Positions 43,111 to 52,047 of a DNA stretch of 64,000 nucleotides are shown here, in pieces. The notes beneath the pieces were generated by a model. The model was not told the origin of the DNA, made no database searches, and worked only from the letters and a program-made list of their open reading frames with translations. Each line of letters begins with the position of its first letter. The first letter of the stretch is position 1. This DNA comes from Actinoplanes derwentensis (lineage in GTDB: Bacteria; Actinomycetota; Actinomycetes; Mycobacteriales; Micromonosporaceae). A program made the translations under genes and the position numbers. The DNA is taken from positions 6,875,001 through 6,939,000 of the forward strand of contig NZ_LT629758.1 of assembly GCF_900104725.1 (NCBI RefSeq), given 5' to 3'.

Positions 43111-44379
43111 GTGACCGCATTACGTCAGTACCTAGGCGTGTGGCAGATCCCCGGAGCCAAAGTCCTCTTCCCGGTCGGGATCATCGCCCGGCTCGGCATC
43201 GGCATGACCCCGTTGTCTCTGCTCCTGCTGGTCGAGCAGACCACCGGACGGTACGCGGCGGCCGGCCTCGCGGGCGGTGTCTACGCCCTGGCCGGTGCCG
43301 CTGTCAGCCCGTTCGCCGGGCGGCTCGCCGACCGGATCGGGGCCGCGCCGATCCTGCTTGCCACTGCTGTCCTGCATCCGCTGGCGCTGGCGGCTCTGCT
43401 GCTGGCGAGCCGGGGCGGGACGGCGGCTCTGGAGTGGATCTTCGTGGCCTCGGCGGCTGCCGGTGCGACGTACCCGCCATTGACCGCGGCGATCCGCCGC
43501 GCCTGGAACGACATCACCGCGCCCGGCACCGGCCGGCATCATCTGCGGTCCGCCGCGATCGCCGCCGAGACGTCGCTGTTCGAGCTGGTGTTCGTGCTCG
43601 GCCCGATGCTGGTGGCGGCGTTCATGCTGGTCACCGGCAATCCGGCGTCCGCCCTGATCAGTGCGGCGGTGGCGACCCTGGTCGGTACGGCGTGGGTCGC
43701 CCGCCTTCCGATGATGCGCCACCGTGGCACCCTGGACGCGGGTGCCGCCGCGAAGGGGCTCGGCCCGCTGCGAGCCAGCGGTTTCCCGGCGCTGCTGGGG
43801 TGTGCCGGCGCGCTCGGCATCGGGTTCGGGTCGGCCGGCGTGATCGTCCCGGCGTACGCCGCCCAGCATGGTGGTGGTGAGTCGCTCGGCGGTGTGCTGC
43901 TCGGGCTCTGGGGTGTCGGCAGCGCCGTCGGCGGCATCTGGTTCGGCACCCGCCGCCCGGTGATGCACCAGTCCCGGCAGTTCGCCTGGCTGCTGGGTGC
44001 GGTGTCGGTGAGTTTCCTGGTGCTGGCGCTGATGCCGAGCCCGCTCTGGCTCGGTGTCGCCCTGGTGTTCGGTGGTGCCGCCATCGCGCCCGCGCTGACG
44101 CTGGAGACCAGTCTGGTCGGCCGGTTCTCGCCGGCCGGCATGATGAACGAGGCGTTCACCTGGATGATCACCGTCTCGGTGGCCGGCAGTGCGGCCGGTG
44201 GCGCGATCGCCGGTGTGATCGTCGACCAGCCGGGTGGCCTGCCGTGGTCGTTCGTCTTCGCGTCCGTGGTGCTGATGCTGGCGGCCGCGGTCGCCGCCGT
44301 ACCGGAGGGTTCGATGGCCCGGGCCGACCGGCACGCCGCCGAGCGGTTGTCCACAGCCCTGGCGGCCGACCCGGCGTGA
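43111..44379 (+). CDS. MFS transporter
   Basis: The 422-residue protein has about 12 hydrophobic segments and the family loop [16 protein letters not shown] between segments 2 and 3. It reads from a GTG start ([17 protein letters not shown]). The build is that of actinobacterial drug-efflux type permeases with no obvious substrate. It is the first intact plus-strand gene after the htpX remnant. Confidence 0.88.
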   Translation: MTALRQYLGVWQIPGAKVLFPVGIIARLGIGMTPLSLLLLVEQTTGRYAAAGLAGGVYALAGAAVSPFAGRLADRIGAAPILLATAVLHPLALAALLLASRGGTAALEWIFVASAAAGATYPPLTAAIRRAWNDITAPGTGRHHLRSAAIAAETSLFELVFVLGPMLVAAFMLVTGNPASALISAAVATLVGTAWVARLPMMRHRGTLDAGAAAKGLGPLRASGFPALLGCAGALGIGFGSAGVIVPAYAAQHGGGESLGGVLLGLWGVGSAVGGIWFGTRRPVMHQSRQFAWLLGAVSVSFLVLALMPSPLWLGVALVFGGAAIAPALTLETSLVGRFSPAGMMNEAFTWMITVSVAGSAAGGAIAGVIVDQPGGLPWSFVFASVVLMLAAAVAAVPEGSMARADRHAAERLSTALAADPA

Positions 44380-44396
44380 TCGCGCGGTTGTCCACA
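44347..44396 (+). other. Two TTGTCCACA boxes (DnaA-box-like)
   Basis: TTGTCCACA, the high-GC actinobacterial DnaA-box form, occurs at 44347-44355 and 44388-44396 in the same direction. Each lies within the longer repeat GCGGTTGTCCACAGCCC. One copy is inside the MFS gene, one just after its stop. It could be a DnaA titration or control site or chance. Confidence 0.35.
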
Positions 44397-44491
44397 GCCC
44401 CGAAAAGGGGACGCCGCTTGATCCTCCGCATTCGATAGCCTGCGAGGGAGGCTTTCGGTGACGGGGCGGTGACGCCCACAAGGGGGCGGCG

Positions 44492-44926
44492 ATGTCCAAA
44501 GAGGTCGACACCATGCGCGCGGCGGACGGCGACCGTCAGCAGATCGCCGACCAGTTGAAGTCGGCACTCGACGAGGGCCGGCTGACACTGCATGAGTACG
44601 ACGAGCGTGTCGGTCTCGCCTACGCCGCTCGTACTTATGCGGAGCTTCTTGTCCTGGTCCAGGATCTGCCCCGTTCGGGCATGACCAACGCCGAGGTGAA
44701 AGCCCAGGCCAGGAAGCTGGCCCGTCGCCTCCCGACCGCTTTGCTCGTTCTCTGGACAATCTGGGGCGCTCTGGCCGCGGTGAACGTCGTCGTCTACGCG
44801 CTGGTCGCGGTCTCGGTCACCGATTTCGTGTACCCGTGGCCGATCTGGCTGCTGGTGCCGGCTGTCGCGCTCGGCGCGGTGACCGTGGGAGTGCAAGTGA
44901 TCCGTGATCAGAACGGGAAGCAATGA
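44492..44926 (+). CDS. DUF1707 domain membrane protein
   Basis: The 144-residue product resembles the one at 678: MRAADGDRQQIADQLKSALD, then LHEYDERVGLAYAARTYAEL, then two hydrophobic segments (ALLVLWTIWGALAAVNVVVY, WPIWLLVPAVALGAVTVGVQ). It overlaps the next gene by 4 bp, implying coupling. Its function is unknown. Confidence 0.8.
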   Translation: MSKEVDTMRAADGDRQQIADQLKSALDEGRLTLHEYDERVGLAYAARTYAELLVLVQDLPRSGMTNAEVKAQARKLARRLPTALLVLWTIWGALAAVNVVVYALVAVSVTDFVYPWPIWLLVPAVALGAVTVGVQVIRDQNGKQ

Positions 44927-45933
44927 CCGCATCGACCCGTGTTCCGTTGTCCGTGCTCGACCTGGCCACGGTTCGGGAGGGCCATGGCAGCGCCGACGCG
45001 CTGCGCGGCACGATCGAGATCGCCCGTGCCGCCGACGAGCTGGGGTTCGCCCGGTTCTGGGTGGCCGAGCACCACAACATGCCGGCTGTCGCGTCGACGT
45101 CGCCGCCGGTGCTGATCAGCGCGGTCGCCGCGCACACCCGGGACATCCGGGTCGGTTCCGGCGGGGTGATGCTGCCCAATCACATGCCGTTCGTGGTGGC
45201 CGAGCAGTTCGCGCTGCTGGAGGCGCTCTATCCGGGCCGGGTCGACCTGGGCATCGGCCGTGCGCCCGGCACCGATCAGGCGACCGCGGCGGCGTTGCGC
45301 GGGGTGTCGCCTCGGCTGGCGGTGGAGCGGTTCCCGGAGCATCTGCGATCGCTGCTGGGGCTGCTCGGTGACGCGCGGGTGCCGGCGGGCAAGCTCAGTG
45401 CCACTCCGGCGCCGGAGACGTTTCCGGAGGTGTGGATGCTGGGCTCGTCCACCTACGGTGCTCAGATCGCGGCGGCGCTCGGCCTGCCGTTCTGTTATGC
45501 GTATCACTTCGCCATGGGCTCCGATGTGGACGGCGCTCTACGTCTCTACCGGGACGGTTTCCAGCCGTCGCCACGCCGCCCCGAGCCGTGGGTCATGGTC
45601 AGCGCTTCGGTGCTGGCCGCGGAGACCACCGAGGAGGCGCAGTTTCTGGCCGGCCCGAGCCGGATGATGGCACTCAGCCTGCGGACCGGCCGGCTCGGCC
45701 CGATGGTGTCGCCGCAGACGGCGGCGCAGCGCGAGCTGTCCGACATGGACCGTGCGGTGCTGGAGGCACTGCCCGGCACCCAGTTCGCGGGCACCGCCGC
45801 CGAGGTCGTCGCCGGCCTGGAGGCGCTGGCCGATCGCACCGGTGCCGACGAGTTGATGCTGGCCGGGTCGGTCTACGATCCGGCGACCCGCGTCGACAGC
45901 CTCACTCGCATCGCCAAGGAGTGGACCCGATGA
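44923..45933 (+). CDS. LLM class flavin-dependent oxidoreductase
   Basis: The 336-residue luciferase-like monooxygenase has the family blocks RAADELGFARFWVAEHHNMP, RVGSGGVMLPNHMPFVVAEQ and FALLEALYPGRVDLGIGRAP. It uses reduced flavin mononucleotide. The substrate is unknown. Its stop overlaps the start of the GNAT gene (ATGA). Confidence 0.9.
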   Translation: MTASTRVPLSVLDLATVREGHGSADALRGTIEIARAADELGFARFWVAEHHNMPAVASTSPPVLISAVAAHTRDIRVGSGGVMLPNHMPFVVAEQFALLEALYPGRVDLGIGRAPGTDQATAAALRGVSPRLAVERFPEHLRSLLGLLGDARVPAGKLSATPAPETFPEVWMLGSSTYGAQIAAALGLPFCYAYHFAMGSDVDGALRLYRDGFQPSPRRPEPWVMVSASVLAAETTEEAQFLAGPSRMMALSLRTGRLGPMVSPQTAAQRELSDMDRAVLEALPGTQFAGTAAEVVAGLEALADRTGADELMLAGSVYDPATRVDSLTRIAKEWTR

Positions 45934-46775
45934 CCTGGCGGTTGACCTCTGACGTCGAGCTGTTCGAGAAGCAGGCCGGGCAGTTCCTGAGGTCCGAGCC
46001 GGTCCGGCACACCGTTCTTCTCACGGTGGTCGCCGCCTTGCGATCCAGAGGCCCCCATGTGTACGGCACCGATGACCCGATTCTGGGCTGGTGGACGTCC
46101 CCGGCGGGTAGCGTCGAAGGGGCGATGCTGCAGACACCGCCCTACCCGCTCACACTGACCGAGGTCCCGCCCGAGGCAGTGCCTGAGGCGGCGTACGCCA
46201 TCGCTGATCGTGGCCTTTTGAACGCCGCGAACCTGCTCGTCAAGGACATCCCGGCCTTCACCGACGCGTGGTTGTCCCGTGCCGGAGGCACGTGCGAGGC
46301 CGGCATGCGGAGCCGACTCTTCCGGCTGACGGAACTGACCCCGCCCGACCCGATGCCGATCGGTGCCGCCCGCCAGGCCGCCCCGTCGGACCGTGCGCTG
46401 CTGGTGGACTGGTTCAGTGATTTCTATGACTACATCGGCGAGCGTCCGTCCGATGTGGGCCCGGTTCTCGACGACCGTCTGAGCGGCGACGGCATCACGA
46501 TCTGGGAGGCGGCCGGCGAACCTGTCGCGATGGCCGCCCGCTCCCGCATCGAGGCCGCCATGGCCCGGATCCAGTACGTGTACACCCCGCCCGTACACCG
46601 CAGGCAGGGTTTCGGCGGTGCGGCCACCACTGCGGCCACCCGAAAAGCGCTTGATGCCGGCGCCACTGAGGTGGTGCTGTTCACGGACCTGTCGAACCCG
46701 ACGAGTAACGCCCTTTATCCACGGCTGGGTTACCGGCCGATCGAAGACCGAGCGGTGGTGGAGTTCTCCAGTTGA
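45930..46775 (+). CDS. GNAT family N-acetyltransferase
   Basis: The 281-residue protein starts MTWRLTSDVELFEKQAGQFL at the ATGA overlap with the LLM gene. Its C-terminal GNAT domain contains YTPPVHRRQGFGGAATTAAT, the acetyl-CoA binding loop, and ends NALYPRLGYRPIEDRAVVEF. The N-terminal 130 residues resemble those of GCN5-like two-domain proteins. Its 3' end is only 5 bp from the right end of a TnpB element. Confidence 0.88.
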   Translation: MTWRLTSDVELFEKQAGQFLRSEPVRHTVLLTVVAALRSRGPHVYGTDDPILGWWTSPAGSVEGAMLQTPPYPLTLTEVPPEAVPEAAYAIADRGLLNAANLLVKDIPAFTDAWLSRAGGTCEAGMRSRLFRLTELTPPDPMPIGAARQAAPSDRALLVDWFSDFYDYIGERPSDVGPVLDDRLSGDGITIWEAAGEPVAMAARSRIEAAMARIQYVYTPPVHRRQGFGGAATTAATRKALDAGATEVVLFTDLSNPTSNALYPRLGYRPIEDRAVVEFSS

Positions 46776-46792
46776 CCTCTCCCCGCCCTAAA

Positions 46793-48568
46793 GGACCCCG
46801 TTGGGGAACGGCCAAAACGGTATGTAACGACCTTCAGCCAGCGAGGTCGAGGTCGAGTTGGGTGAGGTGGCTGGTTCTGGTTCGGCCGAGTGGTGTTCCG
46901 GTGAGCCAGGCGTCGATGCGGACGATGTTGGCTGCGGTAGCGGCGAGGAGGTGACCGAGGTGGGTCTTGTCCGCACCGGTGTATCGGGTGCTCCGGATTC
47001 CGGTGTGCCGGACGACCTGGGAGATCGTGGCCTCGACTCCGGCGCGGATGTGGTAGCGCTGCTGCCACGCCTCGGTGACCTGTTCACCACGTCTGGCCTC
47101 CAAGACTTCCTGCTGAGCTGCGGGAAGCAGGGTGAGGCTGCGACCCCATTTACTGTTGACGCTGGCAGTGGTGCACTCGGCCCGGACCGGGCAACCCGTG
47201 CAGTCACCGGCGGCGAAGTGCACTCGTGCCAGTTCGGTGCCGCTGCTCTTGCGCTGGGCCGACCAGCTGATACTGGTCTTGCCCTGCGGGCAGGTCACGG
47301 CCTTGGACTGCCAGTCGATGCGGAAGGCGCTCTGCGGGAAACGTTCGCCCTGGTGGGTATCCAGTCCTACCGGACCGAGCAGATCGATACCGTGTTCGTC
47401 GCGAGCGGTCACGATGTGCGCGGCGGTGACGTAACCGGCGTCGACCACATGTTCGCCCGGCACTCGTTGCCGGCAGGCCATGTTCTGATGGATGGTCCCG
47501 GTTGTCTCGGTGTCGGTGACTGTGGCATCGGTGGTCAGCACACCAGTGATGATCCGCGGCAGGTCCGCCTCGCAGGTCTCGCTGAAATGCACCTTGTAAC
47601 CGGACCAGCCCAGACCCCGTTTGAGGCCGTAGCGGGCGTCGATGTCGTACGGCGAGGCCAGCCGGTTTCTACTGGGCGGGAGGTCTTTGCCCTCCCGCCA
47701 GTGCACCTCCTCACCAGCACGCTGGTACTGCTGCTCCCACACCTGGCCGAGGACCTGGACCGCCGGGATCTCCCGCAACCATGCCGGCGCACCGGGTGCA
47801 GCGACCGCGTCCAGGATCAGATAGCCGTCCCGCCCTACCTGCTCAGCCCACCGCATGCGCACGTCGTCGCCCTTGGGGAAGCGGTACGAGTCGATCCGGG
47901 CACCGTATCGCCCGGCCCAGTCGGCATCGATGCGTGGGGCGAGCCACTGTGGAGCGGTCTTGGCCAGGACTTCGAGGGCCGCCCGCAGGGTTTCCCCGAC
48001 GAACTCCATCCGGTTCAACGTGCGCACCGCTGCCAGCACATGGGTGGAGTCGGTGCGTTGCCGGCCACCGGCGCGCAGCAGTCCCAGCCGCGAGCAGTGG
48101 TCCAGGATCACCTCCAGGACCTTCTCCTCCAGCCCATGTTTGATCAGCCGGGCCCGGAAATCGCCAAGGATCGTGTAGTCGAAACCGGGATCATCGAGTT
48201 CCAGACCGAGCAGGTACTTCCAGTCCATCCTGGCCCGGACCTGGTCAGCGGCCTGCCTGTCGCTGAGCCCTTCCGCGTACTGCAGCACCGACACCAGCGC
48301 CAACACCCCCGGCGAGGCCGCCGGACGGCCCACCGCCGGGAACGCCAGTGCGAACGCCGAATCGCCAAAGACCGGCCCGAGCGCGTCTCGGATCCGCACC
48401 GCGAGAGTGCCCTTCGGGAACGACGCCCGCACCACCCGCGCGGTCAACTCCGGCACCCCACGGTCATCCCACGCTTCCAGCGACACCCTGAACCCTTTCC
48501 ACCCGGCAAACCCGACAATCATGCCAACAAGCGGATTCAGATGGTTTGGCCGTTCCCCAACGGGGTCC
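46793..48568 (-). mobile_element. Complete IS1182-family insertion sequence
   Basis: Terminal inverted repeats of 24 bp are seen: GGACCCCGTTGGGG then AACGGCCAAA at 46793-46816 and its complement at 48545-48568. The four bases TAAA flank both ends (46789-46792 and 48569-48572) and look like the target duplication. One full-length transposase gene fills the element. Sharp ends and an intact gene suggest recent insertion. Confidence 0.85.
46834..48522 (-). CDS. IS1182 family transposase
   Basis: The 562-residue DDE transposase has the N-terminal IS1182 domain (VLQYAEGLSDRQAADQVRAR, DPGFDYTILGDFRARL), the catalytic RTDSTHVLAAV block, LGWSGYKVHFSETCEADLPR and a Cys-rich region GDCTGCPVRAECTT. It ends with VEATISQVVRHTGIRSTRYT. 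It is full length and inside intact inverted repeats, so it may be active. Confidence 0.92.
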   Translation of the reverse strand: MIVGFAGWKGFRVSLEAWDDRGVPELTARVVRASFPKGTLAVRIRDALGPVFGDSAFALAFPAVGRPAASPGVLALVSVLQYAEGLSDRQAADQVRARMDWKYLLGLELDDPGFDYTILGDFRARLIKHGLEEKVLEVILDHCSRLGLLRAGGRQRTDSTHVLAAVRTLNRMEFVGETLRAALEVLAKTAPQWLAPRIDADWAGRYGARIDSYRFPKGDDVRMRWAEQVGRDGYLILDAVAAPGAPAWLREIPAVQVLGQVWEQQYQRAGEEVHWREGKDLPPSRNRLASPYDIDARYGLKRGLGWSGYKVHFSETCEADLPRIITGVLTTDATVTDTETTGTIHQNMACRQRVPGEHVVDAGYVTAAHIVTARDEHGIDLLGPVGLDTHQGERFPQSAFRIDWQSKAVTCPQGKTSISWSAQRKSSGTELARVHFAAGDCTGCPVRAECTTASVNSKWGRSLTLLPAAQQEVLEARRGEQVTEAWQQRYHIRAGVEATISQVVRHTGIRSTRYTGADKTHLGHLLAATAANIVRIDAWLTGTPLGRTRTSHLTQLDLDLAG

Positions 48569-49781
48569 TAAAGGACGGGGATTCCGGCGGTCGCCCGCCG
48601 GGTTCCTGCTTCACAGCCTGCCGCCCCGAACGGAGATTCCCCCGTTGAGGTCTTACGCCGGCTCCACAGGCAGACACCGCCAGCCCGGCGGCCAAAATGT
48701 TGCGTGCCGCGTTCACGTCACGGTCGTGGGTCGTGCCGCACCGGCACGTCCATTCCCGTACGTTCAGCGGCATCTTGTCAGCGATGGCTCCGCACGCCGA
48801 GCAGACCTTGGACGACGGGTACCAGCGGTCGATCACGACCAGGTCCCGGCCGTACCACTCGGCCTTGTAGGTCAGCAGGGAGCGGAAGTCATGCCAGGCC
48901 GCGTCGCTGATGGCGCGGGCCAGGCTGTGGTTCTTGACCATGTTGCGTACGGCCAGGTCCTCGATCACGATCGTTTGGTTCTCACGAACGAGCCGAGTAG
49001 TCAGTTTGTGCAGGATGTCGCGTCGCCGGTCGGTGATGCGGGCGTGGACGCGGGCAACCTTGAGCCGGGCCTCGGCCCGGTTCTTGGAGCCCTTGTCCTT
49101 GCGGGCCAGTTCTCGCTGCGCGCGGGCCAGCCGCTTGCGGTCGGTGCGTTCGTGGCGGGGGTTGGCGACCTTCTCCCCGGTGGACAGGGTGACCAGATGG
49201 GTCAACCCGGCGTCGATCCCGACCGCTGCCGTGGTGGCAGGCATCGGGGCCGGGATGTCCTCGCAGAGCAGGGACACGAACCAGCGGCCCGCCGAGTCCC
49301 GCGACACCGTCACCGTGGACGGTGTCTGCCCCTCGGGCAGCGGCCTGGACCAGACGATGTCCAGCGGAGCGGACATCTTCGCCAGGGTCAGCTTGCCGTC
49401 CTTGAAGCGGAACGCGGACGGGGTGAACTCGGCCGACGCCCGCGACTTGCGCTTGGACTTGAAGCGCGGGTAGCGGGTCCGTTTCTCCCAGAACGCGGAG
49501 AACGCGCCTTGCAGGTGCCGCAGGCACTGCTGCAAGGGCACGGAGGAGACCTCGTTGAGGAAGGCCAGTTCCTCGGACTTCTTCCACGCGGTCAGCATGG
49601 CGCTGGTGGCGTTGTAGTTGACTCGCTCCTGGCGCTGGTACCAGCCCTCGGTGCGGGCCTGCAACGCCAGGTTGTAGACCTTGCGCACGCACCCGAACGT
49701 CCGGTTCAGCAGGTCGGCCTGCTCCGGGTCCGGGTAGAAGCGGAACTTGAACGCCCGCTTCACGCTTGAGGTCACGCTCAC
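48537..49781 (-). CDS. tnpB: TnpB RNA-guided nuclease (IS200/IS605 OrfB)
   Basis: The 414-residue product shows the TnpB N-terminus (FKFRFYPDPEQADLLNRTFG), the RuvC residues Asp in VGIDAGLTHLVTL, Glu in IVIEDLAVRNM and Asp in HDRDVNAARNI, and a zinc finger CSAC ... CRCG. The nuclease core looks intact. The natural end is PESPSF. The last ten residues (RTPLGNGQTI) are encoded by the inverted repeat of the IS1182 element. The start is GTG at 49781. In this family the 3' end of the gene overlaps the guide RNA. Confidence 0.9.
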   Translation of the reverse strand: MSVTSSVKRAFKFRFYPDPEQADLLNRTFGCVRKVYNLALQARTEGWYQRQERVNYNATSAMLTAWKKSEELAFLNEVSSVPLQQCLRHLQGAFSAFWEKRTRYPRFKSKRKSRASAEFTPSAFRFKDGKLTLAKMSAPLDIVWSRPLPEGQTPSTVTVSRDSAGRWFVSLLCEDIPAPMPATTAAVGIDAGLTHLVTLSTGEKVANPRHERTDRKRLARAQRELARKDKGSKNRAEARLKVARVHARITDRRRDILHKLTTRLVRENQTIVIEDLAVRNMVKNHSLARAISDAAWHDFRSLLTYKAEWYGRDLVVIDRWYPSSKVCSACGAIADKMPLNVREWTCRCGTTHDRDVNAARNILAAGLAVSACGAGVRPQRGNLRSGRQAVKQEPGGRPPESPSFRTPLGNGQTI

Positions 49782-49937
49782 AAGTTAGCACAATAGTTTG
49801 GAAACGATCGTGCGGGCTTGTCGCGGGTGGTAGACGCCTATCCGCCTTGACGGCGGATCGGCTATCCCCGACCTGCTCCGCAGGGGTTCCGTTTCCTCTC
49901 CGGCCTGAAGGCCGGAGTATCCACGGAAGGAAATCTG

Positions 49938-50609
49938 ATGACCAGCGGCATAGTGCTCTCCCTCAACGTCGGCGGCTCCGCGGCTACGCCCGTTCGTGGC
50001 CCCGGCGTCACCGGTATCGGTAAGCGCCCCGTCGACCATCCGGTGACGGTGCGCCGCCCCGGCCCGAAGACGACCGGCCTGCACAGCGGCATCGTCGGCG
50101 ACTTCATCGGCGACACCAAACATCACGGCGGCGACGACCAGGCGGTGTACGCGTACGCCATCGAGGACTACGCCTGGTGGTCCGCCGAGCTGGGCCGTGA
50201 GCTGAAGCCCGCCCTTTTCGGTGAGAACCTGACGACGCAAGGCCTGAACCTCTACGACGCCGTTCTCGGTGAACGATGGCGAGTCGGCGACGAGGTGGTG
50301 CTGGAGACGACGTTCGGCCGGGTCCCGTGCGCCACGTTCCAGCACCGGATGGGCGAGCCCGGTTGGATCAAACGGTTCGCCGCGGCCAACCGCACCGGCG
50401 CCTACCTGCGCATCGTGCGGGAGGGTTCGGTCGCCACCGGCGATCGCATCGAGGTGATCGACCGGCCCGCACATGGGTTGACGCTGTCCGAGGCGTTCAA
50501 CATCTACATGCACGCCCCGGAGAACCTGGCCCGCCTGCTGATCGCCGACGCCCTCCCCTTGTCGACCCGCACCAAGATCGAGCAGCGCTTGTCCACCGCT
50601 CCGCGGTGA
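49938..50609 (+). CDS. MOSC domain protein (YiiM-like)
   Basis: The 223-residue protein has the MOSC fold: GIGKRPVDHPVTVRRPGPKT, HHGGDDQAVYAYAIEDYAWW, LFGENLTTQGLNLYDAVLGE and FGRVPCATFQHRMGEPGW, whose Cys is the likely molybdenum cofactor sulfur-carrier residue. The family acts on sulfur transfer or on hydroxylated substrates. GGAAGGAAATCTG precedes the ATG just outside the TnpB element's left end. Confidence 0.9.
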   Translation: MTSGIVLSLNVGGSAATPVRGPGVTGIGKRPVDHPVTVRRPGPKTTGLHSGIVGDFIGDTKHHGGDDQAVYAYAIEDYAWWSAELGRELKPALFGENLTTQGLNLYDAVLGERWRVGDEVVLETTFGRVPCATFQHRMGEPGWIKRFAAANRTGAYLRIVREGSVATGDRIEVIDRPAHGLTLSEAFNIYMHAPENLARLLIADALPLSTRTKIEQRLSTAPR

Positions 50610-50754
50610 GTTTCAAATCCTCCGAGCGGCGGTACGCGATCCGGAGGCTACGCGGGAACTTCGCCGGGTGAAGATGGGCACCGGCCCGGAGCTCAGCCAG
50701 CCCTTGAAGAAGAAGCTGGCCACGCAACTGCTACCACCCACGCATATGGAAGAT

Positions 50755-51531
50755 CTAATCATCGCTGAGGAAAGCTTCCAGGAGCTTCGCCGCAACGGCA
50801 TGCGGTAGGACCGTCGACCAGATCACTTCTCCCGGACCGGGCTCCAAGCCTGCCACACCGTCTGGTTCGGGAAGCCAGCTTGCATGGTCGATTCCGGGAA
50901 CTGAATTGATGATGACGGAGAATATCCTGGAATCGGCGATGTTCTCCGTGCCGATGATCAGATAGGTTTCCTCGCCGTGAGCCCTGGCCAGAGCCGTCAC
51001 TTTGTAGTGGTTGAACTCAACTTGATAGGGATTACCATCCCTGAGAGAACGGGCGATGATCTCGCGGACCGTCGTTCGGATTTGATCTTCCAAGGCGAAT
51101 GCCTGCTCTACTTCTAGACGCTTCCAATCCCAATCGGTCGGCATCCAGATGTCGGAGCTTCCGCCTTCACGAGTCCACACCGCGGCAAGGGCGGCGTAGA
51201 AGTCACTCGGGTCACCGTCGCGGCGATACCCGGCCGCGCCCATCCACCAGGGGGCTCGACGGAGCAGGGGACTCACATCCGGCTGGTCGGCTTCAGGCAG
51301 GCGGGTCACCACCCCACGCCATCGGCCCGTCTTTACCTTGAACCATATGCGGTCCTTGAGCGCAAGAGTCCTTTCGACGCCGCCAGCCTCATACGATTCC
51401 GGTAGCCGTTGCGCTTGACGGATCAATGGATGATCAATATTGCATAGCGATTCATCGATTGACGGGATAGGCAGATCGACATCGGCCATACAGGCTCGCG
51501 TGGGTCGGACAGGTTTGGAATCGCCGTTCAT
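50755..51531 (-). CDS. Conserved-looking protein of unknown function, possible partner of the antitoxin-like gene
   Basis: A 258-residue soluble protein with no family I recognise. It is rich in Trp and acidic residues (TRLPEADQPDVSPLLRRAPW, WMPTDWDWKRLEVEQAF) and has a regular C-terminal region (YKVTALARAHGEETYLIIGT, IFSVIINSVPGIDHASWLPE). No signal peptide or membrane span is seen. Its base composition is visibly lower in GC than the neighbours. It lies 43 bp after the 88-residue gene on the same strand, and the MOSC gene is convergent. No catalytic motif was identified. Confidence 0.6.
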   Translation of the reverse strand: MNGDSKPVRPTRACMADVDLPIPSIDESLCNIDHPLIRQAQRLPESYEAGGVERTLALKDRIWFKVKTGRWRGVVTRLPEADQPDVSPLLRRAPWWMGAAGYRRDGDPSDFYAALAAVWTREGGSSDIWMPTDWDWKRLEVEQAFALEDQIRTTVREIIARSLRDGNPYQVEFNHYKVTALARAHGEETYLIIGTENIADSRIFSVIINSVPGIDHASWLPEPDGVAGLEPGPGEVIWSTVLPHAVAAKLLEAFLSDD

Positions 51532-51574
51532 TATGTGAGCTTAGTTCTAAACCGCCCGGCCCCGGAGACCGCAC

Positions 51575-51841
51575 CTAGCCGGCCTTGGGCATGCCGCCGT
51601 ATTCATCAAGCTGATCAACCGGCACGTCGGTGAGAAGCGAGACGGCGGAGGCAGAGGAGCCATCAAGGCGACTCAGAGCTGCCTTGATGCCGTCATTGAT
51701 CTCGGCGCGATGCGCCTCGATGTATTCACGAACGGCAGCATCAACAAGATCCTTCTTGGCTTTACCAAGAAAATGAGCCGCATGAGAAATCAGCTGATCG
51801 GTACCAACATCGACCTTGATGGGAGAAGACGTAGCGGCCAT
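51575..51841 (-). CDS. Antitoxin-like small protein
   Basis: The 88-residue product begins MAATSSPIKVDVGTDQLISH, then FLGKAKKDLVDAAVREYIEA, a ribbon-helix-helix or RelB-like arrangement. The tail is acidic (VSLLTDVPVDQLDEYGGMPK). I take the ATG at 51839-51841. The frame upstream to 51961 has no similarity and a palindrome sits in it. Size, composition and position are those of the first gene of a toxin-antitoxin pair, but no toxin family was recognised. Confidence 0.6.
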   Translation of the reverse strand: MAATSSPIKVDVGTDQLISHAAHFLGKAKKDLVDAAVREYIEAHRAEINDGIKAALSRLDGSSASAVSLLTDVPVDQLDEYGGMPKAG

Positions 51842-51863
51842 GACGGACCCCTTCCAACAACTC

Positions 51864-51881
51864 GCGGTACCCAGGTACCGC
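51864..51881 (-). promoter_or_regulatory. Operator-like palindrome upstream of the antitoxin-like gene
   Basis: GCGGTACC-CA-GGTACCGC is an 18-bp perfect palindrome 23 bp upstream of the 51841 start, followed by another GTACCC copy at 51883-51888. Such a site fits autorepression by a dimeric antitoxin. Confidence 0.5.
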
Positions 51882-52047
51882 AGTACCCTACGACACCATC
51901 CCTGTTGGGCCACGATACCGACCTCAGATAAATGTGGCGAGTGGGATGCGGATCTCCTCATGCCCGAGGGTTGGTAGTGCTGGCCCTACCTGGGTTGGGG
52001 TGGCTGCTGCAATGACTCGGGGGTGGGGGATCGGCAGGATTTGATGC

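Larger units (their letters stand above)
46781..49925 (-). mobile_element. IS200/IS605-type TnpB element split by a nested IS1182
   Basis: The right end is a 20-nt hairpin on the minus strand, CCCCGTCC-TTTA-GGGCGGGG. Its two arms now lie on either side of the IS1182 insertion (48569-48580 and 46781-46792). The left end is around 49800-49925, with stems CCGCC/GGCGG and CTCCGGCC-TGAA-GGCCGGAG. No TnpA transposase is present, so the element is of the tnpB-only (IS1341-like) kind. It separates the GNAT gene from the MOSC gene. The exact left boundary is inferred. Confidence 0.65.

Noticed and set aside
44347..44396. Replication origin
   Set aside because: Only two boxes, no dnaA, dnaN or AT-rich unwinding region, and the sites lie within or right after a transporter gene.
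46793..48568. Repeats around the IS as part of a CRISPR array
   Set aside because: There are just two inverted copies with a complete transposase between them. No regular spacer units were seen anywhere in the window.
50610..50754. Short plus-strand reading (VKMGTGPELSQPLKKKLATQ) after the MOSC gene
   Set aside because: No start context or similarity. It runs antisense into the end of the 258-residue gene. I see nothing supportable in this gap.
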